A stretch of 64,000 nucleotides of DNA from NCBI RefSeq assembly GCF_023053635.1, contig NC_086172.1:15343501-15407500 (forward strand). Direction: 5' to 3'. Shown here piece after piece: positions 24,031 to 35,415 of the stretch. This DNA is from Elgaria multicarinata webbii. Taxonomy: Eukaryota > Chordata > Lepidosauria > Squamata > Anguidae. The translations under genes were made by a program, and so were the position numbers. The notes beneath the pieces were generated by a model. That model was not told the origin of the DNA. It ran no database searches and saw only the letters and a program-made list of their open reading frames with translations. Position 1 is the first letter of the stretch; every line of letters begins with the position of its first letter.

Positions 24031-25301
24031 TTCCATGGGCATGGAGGGGAGGAGACCAGAGAGGCCAAGATACAAGTTAGCCTGAGCCTCCTCCAGCCTT
24101 CTTCTTTCTCTCGTCAAAGTGCCCTTTGAAGAGAGGTGGAGACACTTCTTGGCACGTGGGCATGGTTTACAGGTCAGAGGACCTGTCTGTCAAGTGACTT
24201 TGAATAGGCCTTAAAGACTGGTGCAAAGCTGAAAAAGCTTTGCTAGGTTTCATCTTTCCACGCAACACCTGACCTGCCTCCTGCTTTGGATTCCATCCCT
24301 GCTTGGGACTTTGAAAGCACTCTGCACATGGACGCTTTGCTCTTTGGACTTTGGATATCTAAGAACTGTGCCATGAAAAGTAGTGAGGCTTTTCATAGAC
24401 TGTGGATTCTGTGTTCATGCCCAGACTCAGGTGGCAAGGAGTTCCCAGTCCTTAGCAGAAGGATGTTACAACCCACTTCCAAGAGTGTTTTTCAAAACAC
24501 TCTGAAGTTCCCAGAGAACCAGCTACTTCAAGGTTGAAGCAAAGGAGTGAACCAGCTACGCCCAAGGGAACTGCTTACACAGATAAGCTTGCAGGGAAAT
24601 CTGACATTCTCAAAGCATTTCCTAATAAATCTAACTGCTAAGTACAAGGCCTATACCTGACAGAATCTTCCTTTCCTCATTATGACAGCTAGGAATTCAG
24701 TAGGGTGGCCATTTACACATCACCAGAAAAGAGGACAAAAGGGGACACCCAGTAGCCTATAATTCGTATATCCTAATTTATATGTATGCATGCAAATCTT
24801 GAAATAATGACAATAATTTAACGGAAATAGATGACATTCCACTATAGTGGGGAAGGCTGACCAGGTGCCCGGCCAGCCAGGTCCTGCTGAGTGTTGATGG
24901 GCAACGTTGTTGATGGGCAACGTCGAGGCACCTATCCTGGTCTCCCTTCTTATGGTTCTTTGTAAGTCAAATTGAACAGCCCTCCAGATATGGGATTAGG
25001 AGATCAGCCCACCCTAGAAGCAGGTCCCTTACTGCAATGACCCTAAGGCTCTGGAATGATCTCACTGTGGAAGGACCTCCCAAAAGACCTGCAAAGGAAT
25101 CCATCTATTTTTAGAGATTGACTTAATGGGCATTCTAGGTTTGAACTCCCTTCTCATCATGTAACTCTTCTTATATAACTTGGTCCATCCTTTCCAAGTA
25201 CTGGCACTGGACAACCACAACAGTAGTAACTTAGCATTAGTGATTTTATCCTGACATTGGCAACTCATAATGAACGTGTGTGTATGTTTAATTTTTCCAA
25301 G
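24031..25301. other. MLPH intron up to last exon
   Basis: 24130-24660 contains a run with 'cctaataaatctaactgcta' that could be an old repeat end. A possible hAT-like element is at 24702. The acceptor of the last exon has a modest pyrimidine tract. Confidence 0.4.
24702..25012. mobile_element. Possible hAT-like element
   Basis: It opens 'tagggtggccatttacacat' and closes 'cagcccacccta', short inverted ends. The 8-bp flanks do not match, and 'gttgatgggcaacg' occurs twice inside. Weak. Confidence 0.3.
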
Positions 25302-25441
25302 GCAATGATGAATCATTTGCTCGGAACTCCTATTACACAGGATCTTTGACACAGCGAAATCCAAATGGAAGAAACAAGAAAGCGGATCGCATCTTTGCGG
25401 CAAGTATTCAGGATCTAGCTCATTGCCTTTGTATAGGTTGA
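25302..25441 (+). CDS. MLPH: Melanophilin, last visible coding exon with stop
   Basis: The acceptor is 'atttttccaag'. After completing the split serine codon, the exon reads [20 protein letters not shown] and then NGRNKKADRIFAAS, matching human [20 protein letters not shown] and ARKGMASHTFAKPVV (from memory). Reading straight on gives IQDLAHCLCIG and a TGA at 25439-25441, a tail that does not resemble the human end FAKPVVAHQS. A GCAAGT hexamer follows immediately after RIFA (GC at 25400-25401). The real transcript may therefore splice there by a GC-AG intron into a further exon encoding KPV..., leaving the read-through tail as a minor form or as non-coding. I found no convincing downstream exon. 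The start and frame are firm; the exact C-terminus is not. Confidence 0.85.
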
Positions 25442-26916
25442 GGGCAGGTTGGCAAACAGGGATAGTAGAGTAGTCAGCCATGAACACCAAAGACACAGAG
25501 GGAGAGTACAAGTACAAGGACTTAGGGTAGTTCACCAAATATCAACTTGCCTCAAAATGCCCTACCTAAAACAAACAGAAAGAAGCAGTGTTGTTTCTTG
25601 ATGGTAGGATATAAATATGTAGTCAATACCAAGTAGGAGAGATGCTGAATTTTATTAGTCCGACCTCTTTTAATATGAGAATGTGCAAATCTTTGAGTTA
25701 TACAACCTTCATCACACAGTAGAAAGAATTCATTATTAGTCATCTTTTAAAATGTTATAGAGGTGGGACCAGAACCCAGGGGTCACAGAGGAATTCATTC
25801 CATCAAATGAATGAGTACTATGTTGTGGGCTTATTCACCCCCCCCCCAAAAAAAGAACTTACACCTTGATATTGGGGGTAAAATGGGGGGATTCCTCCAA
25901 ATCTACCCCTCACCTTTTTTCACTGTCACCCAAGTTCTTACCACAGTGCTGGTGATGACAGACATCCTGTGTGTCCTGATGGTTACCCCAGGAGTAACCA
26001 TTTTTACCCCAGGAGGCATCAAACCAAGTGTGGGAAGCAATGCTCTTGCCCACATTGGCTTCAGAATGACATCAACTCAATCAAAGTGAGGGCAGTGTTT
26101 TCGGCACTCACTCTTATGCCCCCTGGGGAAAAATGGTTCCCACCAACCATGGGAACATCCAGGACTGCCAATGATAAGTTTACTACCTTCTTTCATCTCT
26201 GCCACCAAAAAGCCCTGACTTCCCTGCAAATGGGAATAGGAAAAATGAATAGGCAATTTCATTCCAGCCCTATATGTAATTATGCTAGTTAATTCCAAAA
26301 GAGTTCACATCAGTGTTTTGATACTTTACAGAAACCTGTGATGACTCATTCGTCTTGAAAATAACGAAGTTTTCCCAGCCAGTAACGTGACACCTCGGCT
26401 CAACGTTTCATTTCCTCAGTTTTCTCTTTCTTTTCTCTCTTCCACCTGATGTCATAAACAGAGGGAAGAAGCAAGTTACTTTTGAAAAATTTGGGTCCTA
26501 AATTCATTACCACAGTACCAGATGCCAGCTTAGTATAAGGAGTTTCTTCCTCAGGATTGACTTAATTACCGGCCCGCATCTATTAAATAGCACTTGCAGC
26601 TAAAGTATTTTTTCTTCATGTAATGCATAAGTATGTGCTCATATTCTGATTATTTGGGCAAGTAGATTAAAGCCATGTTCTCTAGCCTGTGGTGCAGATT
26701 GCTCATTTCATTACTCTGAAAAACCTAGGGTTTAATGCTGTCCTGCAAGAATCAGGAGGATATGAGAATGGGAATGGGGGCAGGGGGTGCTCAGTCAGTA
26801 TATGGAACTAGAAAACAGAATACTATCTACAGCTGTTTTTCAGTACCTGGTGTTAGACCCTCAGTCATACGTGCACGTGTCTTGCTTGCCTTAATTAAAT
26901 CCCCATGTTCTAACTG
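25442..26916. other. Presumed MLPH 3' flank
   Basis: If the stop at 25439 is used, the 3' UTR begins here. No AATAAA in a convincing context was found before the repeat at 26917, where 'cataataaatgg' belongs to a repeat. No further exon recognised. Confidence 0.4.
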
Positions 26917-27024
26917 AAGAAAGGAGTCTTGTGGGACTTTGAAAACTTATTCATTGTAACATAATAAATGGACTAAAGCCCGTTTTGTGAGGAGCTCCCG
27001 ATGCATCTGGCCAGCTAGATTCTT

Positions 27025-27825
27025 TTTTTTTAAAAAAAAAAATCAATACTTAAACATACATCAATACAATAAAAAGAAACAACATAATACATAAATGCTT
27101 GATAACCTTAATAACATATATTCTAGCTTAATCTGTTAACATAATCATACTTAACATAGAAGTGCACCCCCCACCACGGGATCTTATTCCTGTTTCCAAA
27201 ATCTCATTGTTTCTTCTGGAGGTGGTTTCCCACTCCCCTTAGATAAGACAAATTCTAGGAACTGTTTCCATATTCCCTCAAAATCATTCATTTTTGTCAT
27301 TCCTCGTCTCATTTTTATATTACATGTTAATTTATCATTAATAGCAATATCCCATATCTCTTTATACCAATCTTCAATATGGTAATCCCCTTGAACCTTC
27401 CAGTTCCTAGATATCATTAACCTTGCTGCTGTTAGCAAATTCGTTATCAGTTCTTTTGTCTCTTTGTTACAATTTAATTCTCCATATAATGATAACAATG
27501 CCACCATAGGTGTCTCTGCAATCTCCATTCCTAAAATTTCTTTTATCTCATTAAACACCATTTTCCACAATTTTTGTACAAATTCACATTCCCACCACAT
27601 ATGTAAATACGTTCCTTTTTTTTTTTGACAACCTCTCCAGCAATTTGCTGAGTTCAACTTATTTATTTTATTTAATCTCACCGGGGTTAGATACCACCTC
27701 CATATAATCTTATAATAATTTTCTTTTATCCTCACAGACATATTTCTTAACACTCTTTGTTTCCATATTCCTTCCCAGCTCTGTTGCCCTATTTGTTCCT
27801 TCAAGTCAGTTTCCCAAACCATCTT
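27025..27825 (-). mobile_element. L1 LINE, 5'-truncated, with 17-bp target duplication
   Basis: TGGCCAGCTAGATTCTT is exactly repeated at 27008-27024 and 27826-27842. On the minus strand the copy runs from inside ORF2 to a poly(A) tail (poly-T on the + strand at 27025-27030). It carries the hallmarks of target-primed insertion. It lies about 1.6 kb downstream of the visible MLPH stop. Confidence 0.93.
27184..27822 (-). pseudogene. L1 ORF2 C-terminal fragment, open
   Basis: 212 codons are open to the stop. The sequence includes YKIIWRWYLTPVRLNKI and a Cys-His block CWRGCQKKKGTYLHMWWEC, the C-terminal zinc-knuckle-like segment of vertebrate L1 ORF2 (C-x3-C-x7-H-x4-C). The endonuclease and reverse transcriptase are missing by truncation. 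The retained frame indicates a recent insertion. Confidence 0.88.
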
Positions 27826-28106
27826 TGGCCAGCTAGATTCTTATGCCACAATAAATATGTTATTGTTAGCCTTTAAGGTTCAGAAAACTATTTGTTGTTT
27901 TGGTACACCAGAGTAACGAGACTATATTTCTGGTCAGCCAGGAGCATGGTCTATTTTTATAGACACGTCCTAAGGGAAGATTTCTGCTTGGATTTCTCCA
28001 GCACAAGGCAGTTCTTCTTCAAAGAAACAATGTCCTTGGTTTCCCCTTTGTAACAACAACAAAAGGATGAGAAACAAATAAACAAGAAAAAGGTAGTAAC
28101 AGTTGC

Positions 28107-28292
28107 ATAGAGTAGAGCAGTGGTAAAGCATAAACTGCAGAATTTCTCAAGTTCAATACCTTGAATGTTCAGCTCAGAGATCAGGTAAGTGATAGGAAAG
28201 GCCCAGCTCTGCAGTACCTCTGCAAGCCAGAGTAGACAACGCTGGGCTAGCTGAACCACTAGGTCCAGCGTCTGCTTCCTATGTGCCTCGTT
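28107..28292 (+). mobile_element. tRNA-derived SINE of a second type
   Basis: 'gagcagtggtaaagcataaa' and 'aagttcaatacc' form pol III box relatives; the 3' domain 'gacaacgctgggctagctga' followed by 'cttcctatgtgc' is shared with a fragment at 10835-10895. Confidence 0.65.
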
Positions 28293-28971
28293 GTCACTAA
28301 TACCATGGAACCACGTCCTTCTAAAGCAACATTAATAGGCTTCTTTTTATCATCTAGTCCTTCCTTCTATTTTATAGTATCATATATATTTGCAGGATGT
28401 TAGGCAGGGAAAGAGAAACCAGCTTACAAGTACCAGAAGTTAAATGAAAGAGGAAGAGAACCCCATATTCCAGACGCTTGGAGAGTGTCTCAACATCACA
28501 ACAAAATGGATTCTGATAAGCACATTATTTGATGAATGTGTTAAGAAGAAGCTGAATGAGTCACATTTGAATTATTATTGAAGTTAAGCGTAAGGTTAGG
28601 TAGTAATGCTGAGTTGCGTTGCAAGCTTCTTTCCTTAGAACATTGCCAGGGTAATTAAGTAGTATGATATTATTCCTGTTCTAGTGCCTTTCTAACTCTA
28701 TACAGGATAACGAAAATGTTATGGGCTGTTTATGACCTAAACTTACATTTTCATCCCCAAGGAAAATGGTATTATGAACCAAATGGCATTGTTGTAATTC
28801 CACCTTCATGTATGTATCTTCAGATCTAGATCTACAATAAAAGTTCATCGAACTCCGTATTTGATGTATTTCCATATATGTATATATTAACAAGCTCAGA
28901 TATACATTAACAACGTTGGTATTAATTTGTTTAAGGGATGTGTCCTCCCATATTACTGAAAGGGCCTCTAA

Positions 28972-29525
28972 GGGCCTTGCTAGACCAGGCATTAGTGCGT
29001 TTGTGAGGCCCGGTTTCCTTCCTGTGCATCCAGATGACGCACAGGGGAATCTGGGGTCAGACCGCGCTGAAACTTGCCTTAAGCCGGCATAAGTGAATTC
29101 GCATACGAGCGCTGTGCCCATCGGGCCGGGGGGGATCCGGGGGGGATCCGGGGGGGGAGAGAGGGGCCGTGGGGGAAGGCTGGACCCAGCAGGAGACGGG
29201 GGGAGAAGGCACGGGGCATGGGGGAGGGAAGAAGGCACGGGGCATGGGGGAGGACGGGCGAGCGAGGGGGGAGGGGGTCATCGGGGTCATCGGGCATTGG
29301 GGGGAATCAGGGGCGGGGGGGCTTTATTGTTTTTTAAAAAAGCACTTACCTTCTCCGGCAGCTCCCCGGCGCACATGGTCCCTTTTAAAAAAAATGGCCG
29401 ATGCTACCGGGCTTCCCATTGCCCCGTCGCGTCATGTGTCTAGAAGCCAGCGACGGCGCATGCTAGCTCTAGCGCGCCGTCGCCCCTCCTCCCTGCTGGC
29501 TTATCCGGCAGGTCTAGCAAGGCCC
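28972..29525. mobile_element. GGGCC-ended element, 554 bp, TAA duplication
   Basis: GGGCCTTGCTAGACC at left and GGTCTAGCAAGGCCC at right are perfect inverted repeats. TAA flanks both sides (28969-28971 and 29526-29528), matching the TWA target of PIF/Harbinger elements. Internal sequence ('gacgcacaggggaatctggg', 'gccccgtcgcgtcatgtg') matches the 45646 copy. No transposase. Confidence 0.82.
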
Positions 29526-29925
29526 TAAGTTTCTCATGATCTCAAAGCAAACTAGAAAAATAACATTGCAATCCTTCTGAGAGAAGCAACTCACCAAGCT
29601 GTATTTTGTTTTTATGTCACTTTTTATCTATCCTTTGCATATTTTGGTGTTGATTTTGCTGGTCTGTGACCGTAATAAATAACAATGAATGAATGAAAAA
29701 AAAAAAAAAAAGCTCAGACCTTGTTACTGATATTTTTGTTTTGGCACCAAACACAAAGCCTTGCTAAAATCTAAGCTGTCCTCCAAATTTGGAATTCCAT
29801 CCTCAAATTCTAAAGTTTTGTTTTTGTTTTTGTTTACACAAGCCAATTTCCATTCTGTGCTTTTACTTTCACCAAGTATTTGCAGTGATATATCTAACAT
29901 TCAAATTCCTAAGATTATATTAGCA

Positions 29926-30058
29926 GGGCAGAATCTACACTACTGCTTTAAAATGGTTTATAATAGTAGTGACAGCTGTTGGGCCCCAGGACACACTCCA
30001 TATACAGTTTTCAATCCATTTTCAAAGTGTCATATCCTGCTTGTTGTAGATCTGGCCC
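29926..30058. mobile_element. Short foldback element, ~133 bp
   Basis: GGGCAGAATCTACAC at left and GTTGTAGATCTGGCCC at right are imperfect inverted repeats, similar in style to the GGGC...CTACACC ends at 39452. Confidence 0.5.
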
Positions 30059-31069
30059 AGGTTTTGACACAAAATTTTGATTAATGGAAGATATTATGGA
30101 ATTCTATGACCTGGAATGCTTGGACTATGCTGAAACACATGGCTCAGATGCTGGCCTACATGCCAAGACCCACTAAATCTTTGTGCATGAATTTGTTGCA
30201 TTCTCAGGCAAGAAAACTGTGTTCAAACCACTTCCTCCCACTGCATTTTAGAATGTCTGACTGTCTTTATTCCAAGAAGACCAAGTGGAATATGTTGACC
30301 AGGGCTGAGGCTACTTACAGAGCTCTGGCAGCACCTTTCAGATCGCAATTCCTGGCTTCATCTAATTGCCGCCATCCCTACTTGAAAGTGCTGCCTGAAG
30401 CAAGTTGCTTCACTCGGTTGCATATCAGGGCCGTAGTACTCAATGGTGTTGTAATTTGCTTATTCATTCTAGACTTCCTCACCTAGAAGTCTCTGCACAG
30501 GTTACATAACAATAACTCTATAATATACTATTCTATAAAAAGTGGTGGGGCGGGCACTTGGATATGCCTCTAAATGCTAGATGTGCCCCCCCCACACACA
30601 CACACTCATTCACAAACTGGAAGTCCAATGATAAATGGAGCAAGGTATATAGAGACTTTTGTACTGATAGGAATTGTCTTTGAGGACCAAACACTACTCT
30701 TCCCCCGCCCTCTAATTTGATGTTTTATTGCTTTACACTAGCTGGATCTCTGTATAGTAGCATATTTAGTATCATGATGACTCCAACTCTAGCATGGTTA
30801 TGTATTATATTGGCTTCCCACCTCTCACTAAGAAGCTCAGAGCAGCATTTTTGTCTGGTTCACAACAGCCTTGTAACAGGAATTACAAAAAATGCATATA
30901 TTAAAGATAAAAAGATGAAACTTAAAGATGGTCACTTGTTCATAGCCACTCACTGAACCTCAAAGCTGAACAGAGATTTCAACTGGAATGTCTAAACCTA
31001 CCACCACTCTAACCATCACATCAGATTAGCACAGGAAGATGAGAAATATATCACCAATGATCAGGACAT
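30059..31069. other. Intergenic, no gene seen
   Basis: The 126-codon open stretch at 30106-30486 has no family resemblance I recognise and no splice context. A 45-bp segment at 30879-30923 is identical to one at 32366-32410. Confidence 0.5.
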
Positions 31070-31285
31070 AGAATTATAGAATAGTAGAAGGGGCCTATAA
31101 GGCCATTGAGTCCAACCCCCTGCACAATGCAGGAATCCACCTCAAAGCATCCCTGACAGGAGGCTGTCCAGCTGCCTCTTGAAGGTCTAGTGTGGGAGAG
31201 CCCACAACCTCCCTAGGTAACTGGTTCCATTGTCATACTGCTCTAACAGTCAGGAAGTTTCTCCTGATGTCCGGCTAGAATAATA
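31070..31285 (-). mobile_element. CR1 3' end, antisense
   Basis: 'agaattatagaatagtagaa' at the left is the terminal repeat in reverse, followed by 'gagtccaaccccctgcacaa' and 'cagtcaggaagtttctcctg', all standard CR1 3' sequence read backwards. Confidence 0.85.
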
Positions 31286-31499
31286 CTGAATGGCACCATA
31301 ATATAAGGCAATCAATATTAGTGGACCCATAGATTGTAACACATTAATCTAATATATTACTCTGTGAGAATCACTACTTTCCAGGCCAATTCAGCTAAGT
31401 CTCTAGGTGTATAAATGCATCTTTAGCAAACTTCAAACTAAACTTTGGGAAATAGGCTGCTAAATTTTCCCCTCCTCCCTCCCAATCCCCATTCCTTTT

Positions 31500-31632
31500 G
31501 TGTCATGTTGTGTTTTTTAAATTGTAAGCTTGTGGGCAGGGACTGTCTTAAGAAATATTTTGTAAGCCACCTTGAAAGCTTTTTTGGCTAAAGAGTAGGA
31601 TAAAAATCCTAAAATAATAAATAAATAAATAT
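31500..31632 (+). mobile_element. LINE/SINE 3' tail
   Basis: 'gtgggcagggactgtcttaa' and 'gtaagccaccttgaaagctt' with an AATAAATAAATA tail, a common retroposon end; family not resolved. Confidence 0.5.
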
Positions 31633-32199
31633 TTGGATAGAATAGAAATATGTATTTTTAAATGCCCTGGTTAGTAAATTTTGGTATGTTGACCCAAATG
31701 TTTACTTGTGTAATCCCTGGTATACTAGCTTTTTATCTAAATGTCCCATAGAGGAAACTTTCTCTCTTTCTGCTTGAATTCTTCAAACAGTCCTTCATCA
31801 TTGGGAAGGGAACATAGTGTTGCATAGTTATAGTTGAAACATGTTAGAGAGAAAATAGCCTGATGTATTCTTTTTACAAGACAACAACATAGGTTTTAGC
31901 TTATAGTTAGGGTAACATCACTATTTTCTAATCCTAAAGAATTCCCTTCTCAAATGTATCTAACATAAAACACAAACACCACAAATCCCAGAAATCCAAC
32001 TTTAGCTGTAATGTTTATGTATTTTAAGTATGAAAAGCTAAACATGGCAGATCTTGGCAATCAAAATCTGATGGAGCGCATAACTACAAAGCACAACACG
32101 ATAAAGAGTGAAGAGTTTGTCCAAATGAAATTTAATCATGCATACAAAAACAAAAAGCTACTGATTTTTACTATCATTTGTGTATTACTATGAAAGCAA

Positions 32200-32500
32200 C
32201 TAGGGGGGTTGCAGAGCAGTTCTTCTCTACCCTAAAATTTGGGGCAGAGCTCCACTGAGTGGGTTCTCCACTCTGATTTCTGGAGAGAGTCCGTCTCTCT
32301 GCACTGCCGGATTGCTCATTGGAAAACCACTCCATTTTCAGAGAACTGTGCTATTATTGGCAATGGGAATTACAAAAAATGCATATATTAAAGATAAAAA
32401 GATGAAACTTGGCACCCTGGTAGCTCTTAAGTAGGGCTTTAGCTATGCCAAGTTTAAAGCAGATCACTTTGTTGCTTGATTTTTAGGATTTTTTTTAAAA
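32200..32500. mobile_element. Fragment related to the first hAT family
   Basis: 'aaagatgaaacttggcaccc' and 'tggtagctcttaagtagggc' match the internal modules of 48352-49385. A reversed relative is at 35150-35300 ('ttcatctccttatctttaaa'). Confidence 0.55.
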
Positions 32501-32910
32501 AAAATCCCCCTCAAACAATTCAGGAGGAGGGGCCACCACTGCTGCCCCATGCGCCCATTCATCCACCCCATTTTCCCCTCTTTCTGCTCCCCGCAGCCAT
32601 GGGGTAGGGAGAAAGCAGTCGCAGAGGGGGGAAGTCACATCCTTGCTCTAATTTTTTTACCCCTTCATCTATAACTGAGCAGGTGGGAACTAGAAGAAAC
32701 ACATCTCCTTCCACTCCCTCTCCCAACATGGCTAGAGCCAGCAGCAGCACCCATTGCATGCCTCATGATAGAATAATAAACCTTTGTTAATCAAAAGAAA
32801 ATGTGTGCGGCTTGTGCATGATTTTTTTGGGGGGGGGGGAAGGTGTGCTGCAACACACACTCAAACTAGGCAGACTATAGAAAACACAACGCAGAATTCA
32901 CTATTATATA

Positions 32911-33253
32911 TGGGATGTGCTCCGCTTCTCCACAGACCGGAGAAGCAGGCGCGGATCGGGGGGCTTTGCCTCCGCTTGAGGCGGAGGCGAAGAGGATCAG
33001 GGGAGCCACGGAGCATTGTGGAGCAGATCGAGGTGAAGGCAGATCCTTCGCCTCAATCCGGAGCTCCGCAAAAAAAGTTAAGGGGGGAGGAGGGAGGGGG
33101 GCCTTACCTGGGGCCACTCCCCGCCACTGCGGAGCTCCAATTCGGAGCCGGAGCTCCGGAGCGGCCCCTAGGCGGATAGAGGCGGGGCGGAGCAGGCCCG
33201 ATCCGCAATTTGCGGAACGGGCGCAAAGAGGATTGGGGGGTCCGTGCACACCC

Positions 33254-33256
<3 letters not shown>
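32911..33256. mobile_element. Second hAT-like family, short GC-rich copy
   Basis: It has 'gggatgtgctccgcttctcc' at left and 'gggtccgtgcacacccctaa' at right, the same end structures as 50621-52463. It is flanked on both sides by TATATAT, so a duplication cannot be told from the (AT)n beside it. Confidence 0.65.

Positions 33257-33298
<42 letters not shown>
33257..33298 (+). repeat. (AT)n microsatellite
   Basis: About 21 uninterrupted AT units at the right edge of the GC-rich hAT-like copy. Confidence 0.95.
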
Positions 33299-33302
<4 letters not shown>

Positions 33303-33423
33303 GGGGCGGACTACACACACACAATGTAATGGGATGAAATGTAAGATAAAGGATTGAAATGGAAAGATAAAGAGCTTTTTTGTAAGAGAGAGAGAGAGAG
33401 AGAGAGGAGGAGGAGACTAAATA

Positions 33424-33476
33424 CTTTATCTTACATTTCACGTGTAATTTCATTACACATGAAATGTAAGATAAAG
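33424..33476. repeat. Inverted repeat, 24-bp arms
   Basis: 'ctttatcttacatttcacgt' and its near-complement 'gaaatgtaagataaag' flank a 5-base loop. A third direct copy of 'aatgtaagataaag' lies at about 33338-33352, so the locus has local duplications in both directions. Confidence 0.85.
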
Positions 33477-33654
33477 TACTGGAATAGAAAGATAAAAGCT
33501 TTTTTGGGTATTTTTTTAATATAGGTTTTTTTTTTTGAAGGAGTAGACTGGGTAACAGTAAAAAACACACAGGGGTGGGGTGCTTTCATTTCTTCTTAAA
33601 TTTCTCAATAGGGGTAATAGGGTAGAACAAGAACACACACACACACACACACAC

Positions 33655-33722
33655 ACATACTACGTTGCCCTGAGATCTTAATGATATAGGGCGGGATACA
33701 AATGTTTTTTAAAAATAAATAA
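33655..33722 (+). mobile_element. L2-like 3' tail
   Basis: 'acgttgccctgagatcttaa' and 'gatatagggcgggatacaaa' followed by AAATAAATAA. Confidence 0.65.
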
Positions 33723-33801
33723 CGGGCCAGCATGGGGTAAAAGCAGACAGACACACAAAGAGAAAAGCAACCCAGCCCAAAAGAAAGGAAGGAAGGAAGC
33801 A

Positions 33802-33804
<3 letters not shown>

Positions 33805-33861
<57 letters not shown>
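33805..33861 (+). repeat. (TC)n microsatellite
   Basis: About 28 uninterrupted TC units. Confidence 0.95.
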
Positions 33862-33863
<2 letters not shown>

Positions 33864-34629
33864 AGCTAGAAATGAAGCAGACAGAGCAAGCGAGCACAGC
33901 TAGACAAACTGTGCTGTCTTTCTCTCAGAATCTCTTCTCCTTCTCCCCCTTCCCAATGCTCCAAGAGGAATGAGTTCCAGGACAAGAACAAAATAGTTTT
34001 ATCATTTGCAATTCCCTCTCCATAAGCAATGTGATAGGGAGGAGTCTCCACCACCACCCTTCGCCCCTCAGCATCTTCCTAATATGGAAGTGTTCAGTTA
34101 GCCATGTGACAACATGAAACAAACCCTGACATCGCCTAAAAAAACCTTCAGATACCTACAGATCCATTCAGGGCTCTGAACGATCTTCTAACTGTACTGT
34201 GGGTTTCCAACGGTTTTAAAACCACCCCCTAACTGCACTGTGATTTTGGAGGTTCATCAGAGGTCTAAATCTATGGATTTTCAGTGCAGAGCACACACCC
34301 CTAGGAGCAACCTCAAACCTGTTCCACAGTGTAGAACAAACACATGGTTTCAGAGAGACCATTGTGGCTTTACATATTCATCAAGATCCTGCTGATTCTA
34401 GAGATCAATGATCCATTCCAGATAAGCTCCTGTTCTGGGTACCACAATTGCTGCTGGAGTTTGCTTCTATCAAAGATGAGTTCTATTCAGAAGTTTGGTT
34501 TCTACATCATCTGGAAAGGGTGAAGAGGAAAGGCTTTGAGGAAGAACAGTGAGCTCCATCACACCTGCTCTTTTTATCCAGTCCTCATCCATGGTTTCCT
34601 CTCAGTTTCCTTAGCGACTCAAGCGCTGG
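33862..34629. other. Intergenic, nothing assigned
   Basis: No coding or repeat signal that I can name. Confidence 0.5.
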
Positions 34630-35030
34630 GCACTTGAACAGAGAGAGACTTACTTCTGAGTAAACAGAAGTAAGACCTCAGAAGTAAGCATAGGGTTGCA
34701 GAGCACTTCTTTCCAGTTTGCTGTTTTAGACTTTTTTTTTTTAAAAAAAAAAAAAGCTGAGTGACCACACTATTAAAATTCATTTATATGTGTGTTTACT
34801 CAGAAGTAAGTCTCTCTCTGTTCAATGGAGTTTACTCAAAGGTAAGCATGCATGGGATTTTAATTCAACTCATCATCGACTTTATTATGGTCACCGACCA
34901 GACTTTACACATACAAGAGAGTAGGGCAAAATTACATATAGATTTGAAAAATATGCAGCAGAATCAATTTTAGTATGACTTGGATGTAAATGCAGTTGAA
35001 ATCAATGGGATTTACTCTTGAGTAAAGGAA
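34630..35030. mobile_element. 'Actcagaagtaagt' foldback repeats
   Basis: Variants of 'ttactcagaagtaagtctc' and its complement occur at 34650, 34680, 34795, 34830 and 35005. Similar scraps are at 11685-11725, 36840-36950 and 45430-45480. An abundant short foldback repeat, class unknown. Confidence 0.45.
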
Positions 35031-35149
35031 CCAGCATATCTCTATTTTATGAACTTGGAGATGCACAGCTTCGCATTATCAAAGTAAAGGAAAATAGATC
35101 CTTCACCAATGCAAACAGGTGGGATTTTGCACTGGTGGACTATTAGGAA

Positions 35150-35300
35150 AAGGGTTTAAGGGGGATTTTTTTAAAAAAAAAATCCTACAAAATCAAGGAA
35201 TAAATCAATCTGATTTAAACTTGGCATGCTGAAAGCTCTACTTAAGAGCTCTCAAAATCCCAAGTTTCATCTCCTTATCTTTAAAAATGAGGGAGCTGCA
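35150..35300. mobile_element. Fragment related to the first hAT family, reversed
   Basis: 'aaacttggcatgctgaaagc' and 'caagtttcatctccttatct' correspond to the internal modules in inverted order. Confidence 0.45.
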
Positions 35301-35411
35301 GGCCTTTAAGGTGAAAATGCACCCCTGACATAGAGTTAAATGGGACCTCTCTCCCTCCCCCTTCATGGTTGAGTGGCAAACTGCTCCACCCTCATGTTAG
35401 TGAGACCACCC

Positions 35412-35415
<4 letters not shown>

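Larger units (their letters stand above)
26917..27905. mobile_element. Palindromic repeat split by an L1
   Basis: The left half ('aaggagtcttgtgggacttt' to 'gatgcatctgg') and right half ('cttatgccacaataaatatg') are parts of a common sauropsid foldback repeat; the L1 at 27025-27825 sits between them. Confidence 0.5.

Noticed and set aside
26960-26975. MLPH polyadenylation signal (AATAAA)
   Set aside because: It lies within a common foldback repeat 1.5 kb after the stop, so it cannot be assigned to the gene.
29057-29528. Pro/Gly-rich open frames
   Set aside because: They lie inside the 554-bp GGGCC-ended element; composition alone keeps the frames open.
32784-33570. Long overlapping open frames on both strands (up to 231 codons)
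   Set aside because: They run through GC-rich hAT-like arms and (AT)n, giving poly-Tyr-Ile and Arg/Gly-rich products with no conservation signal.
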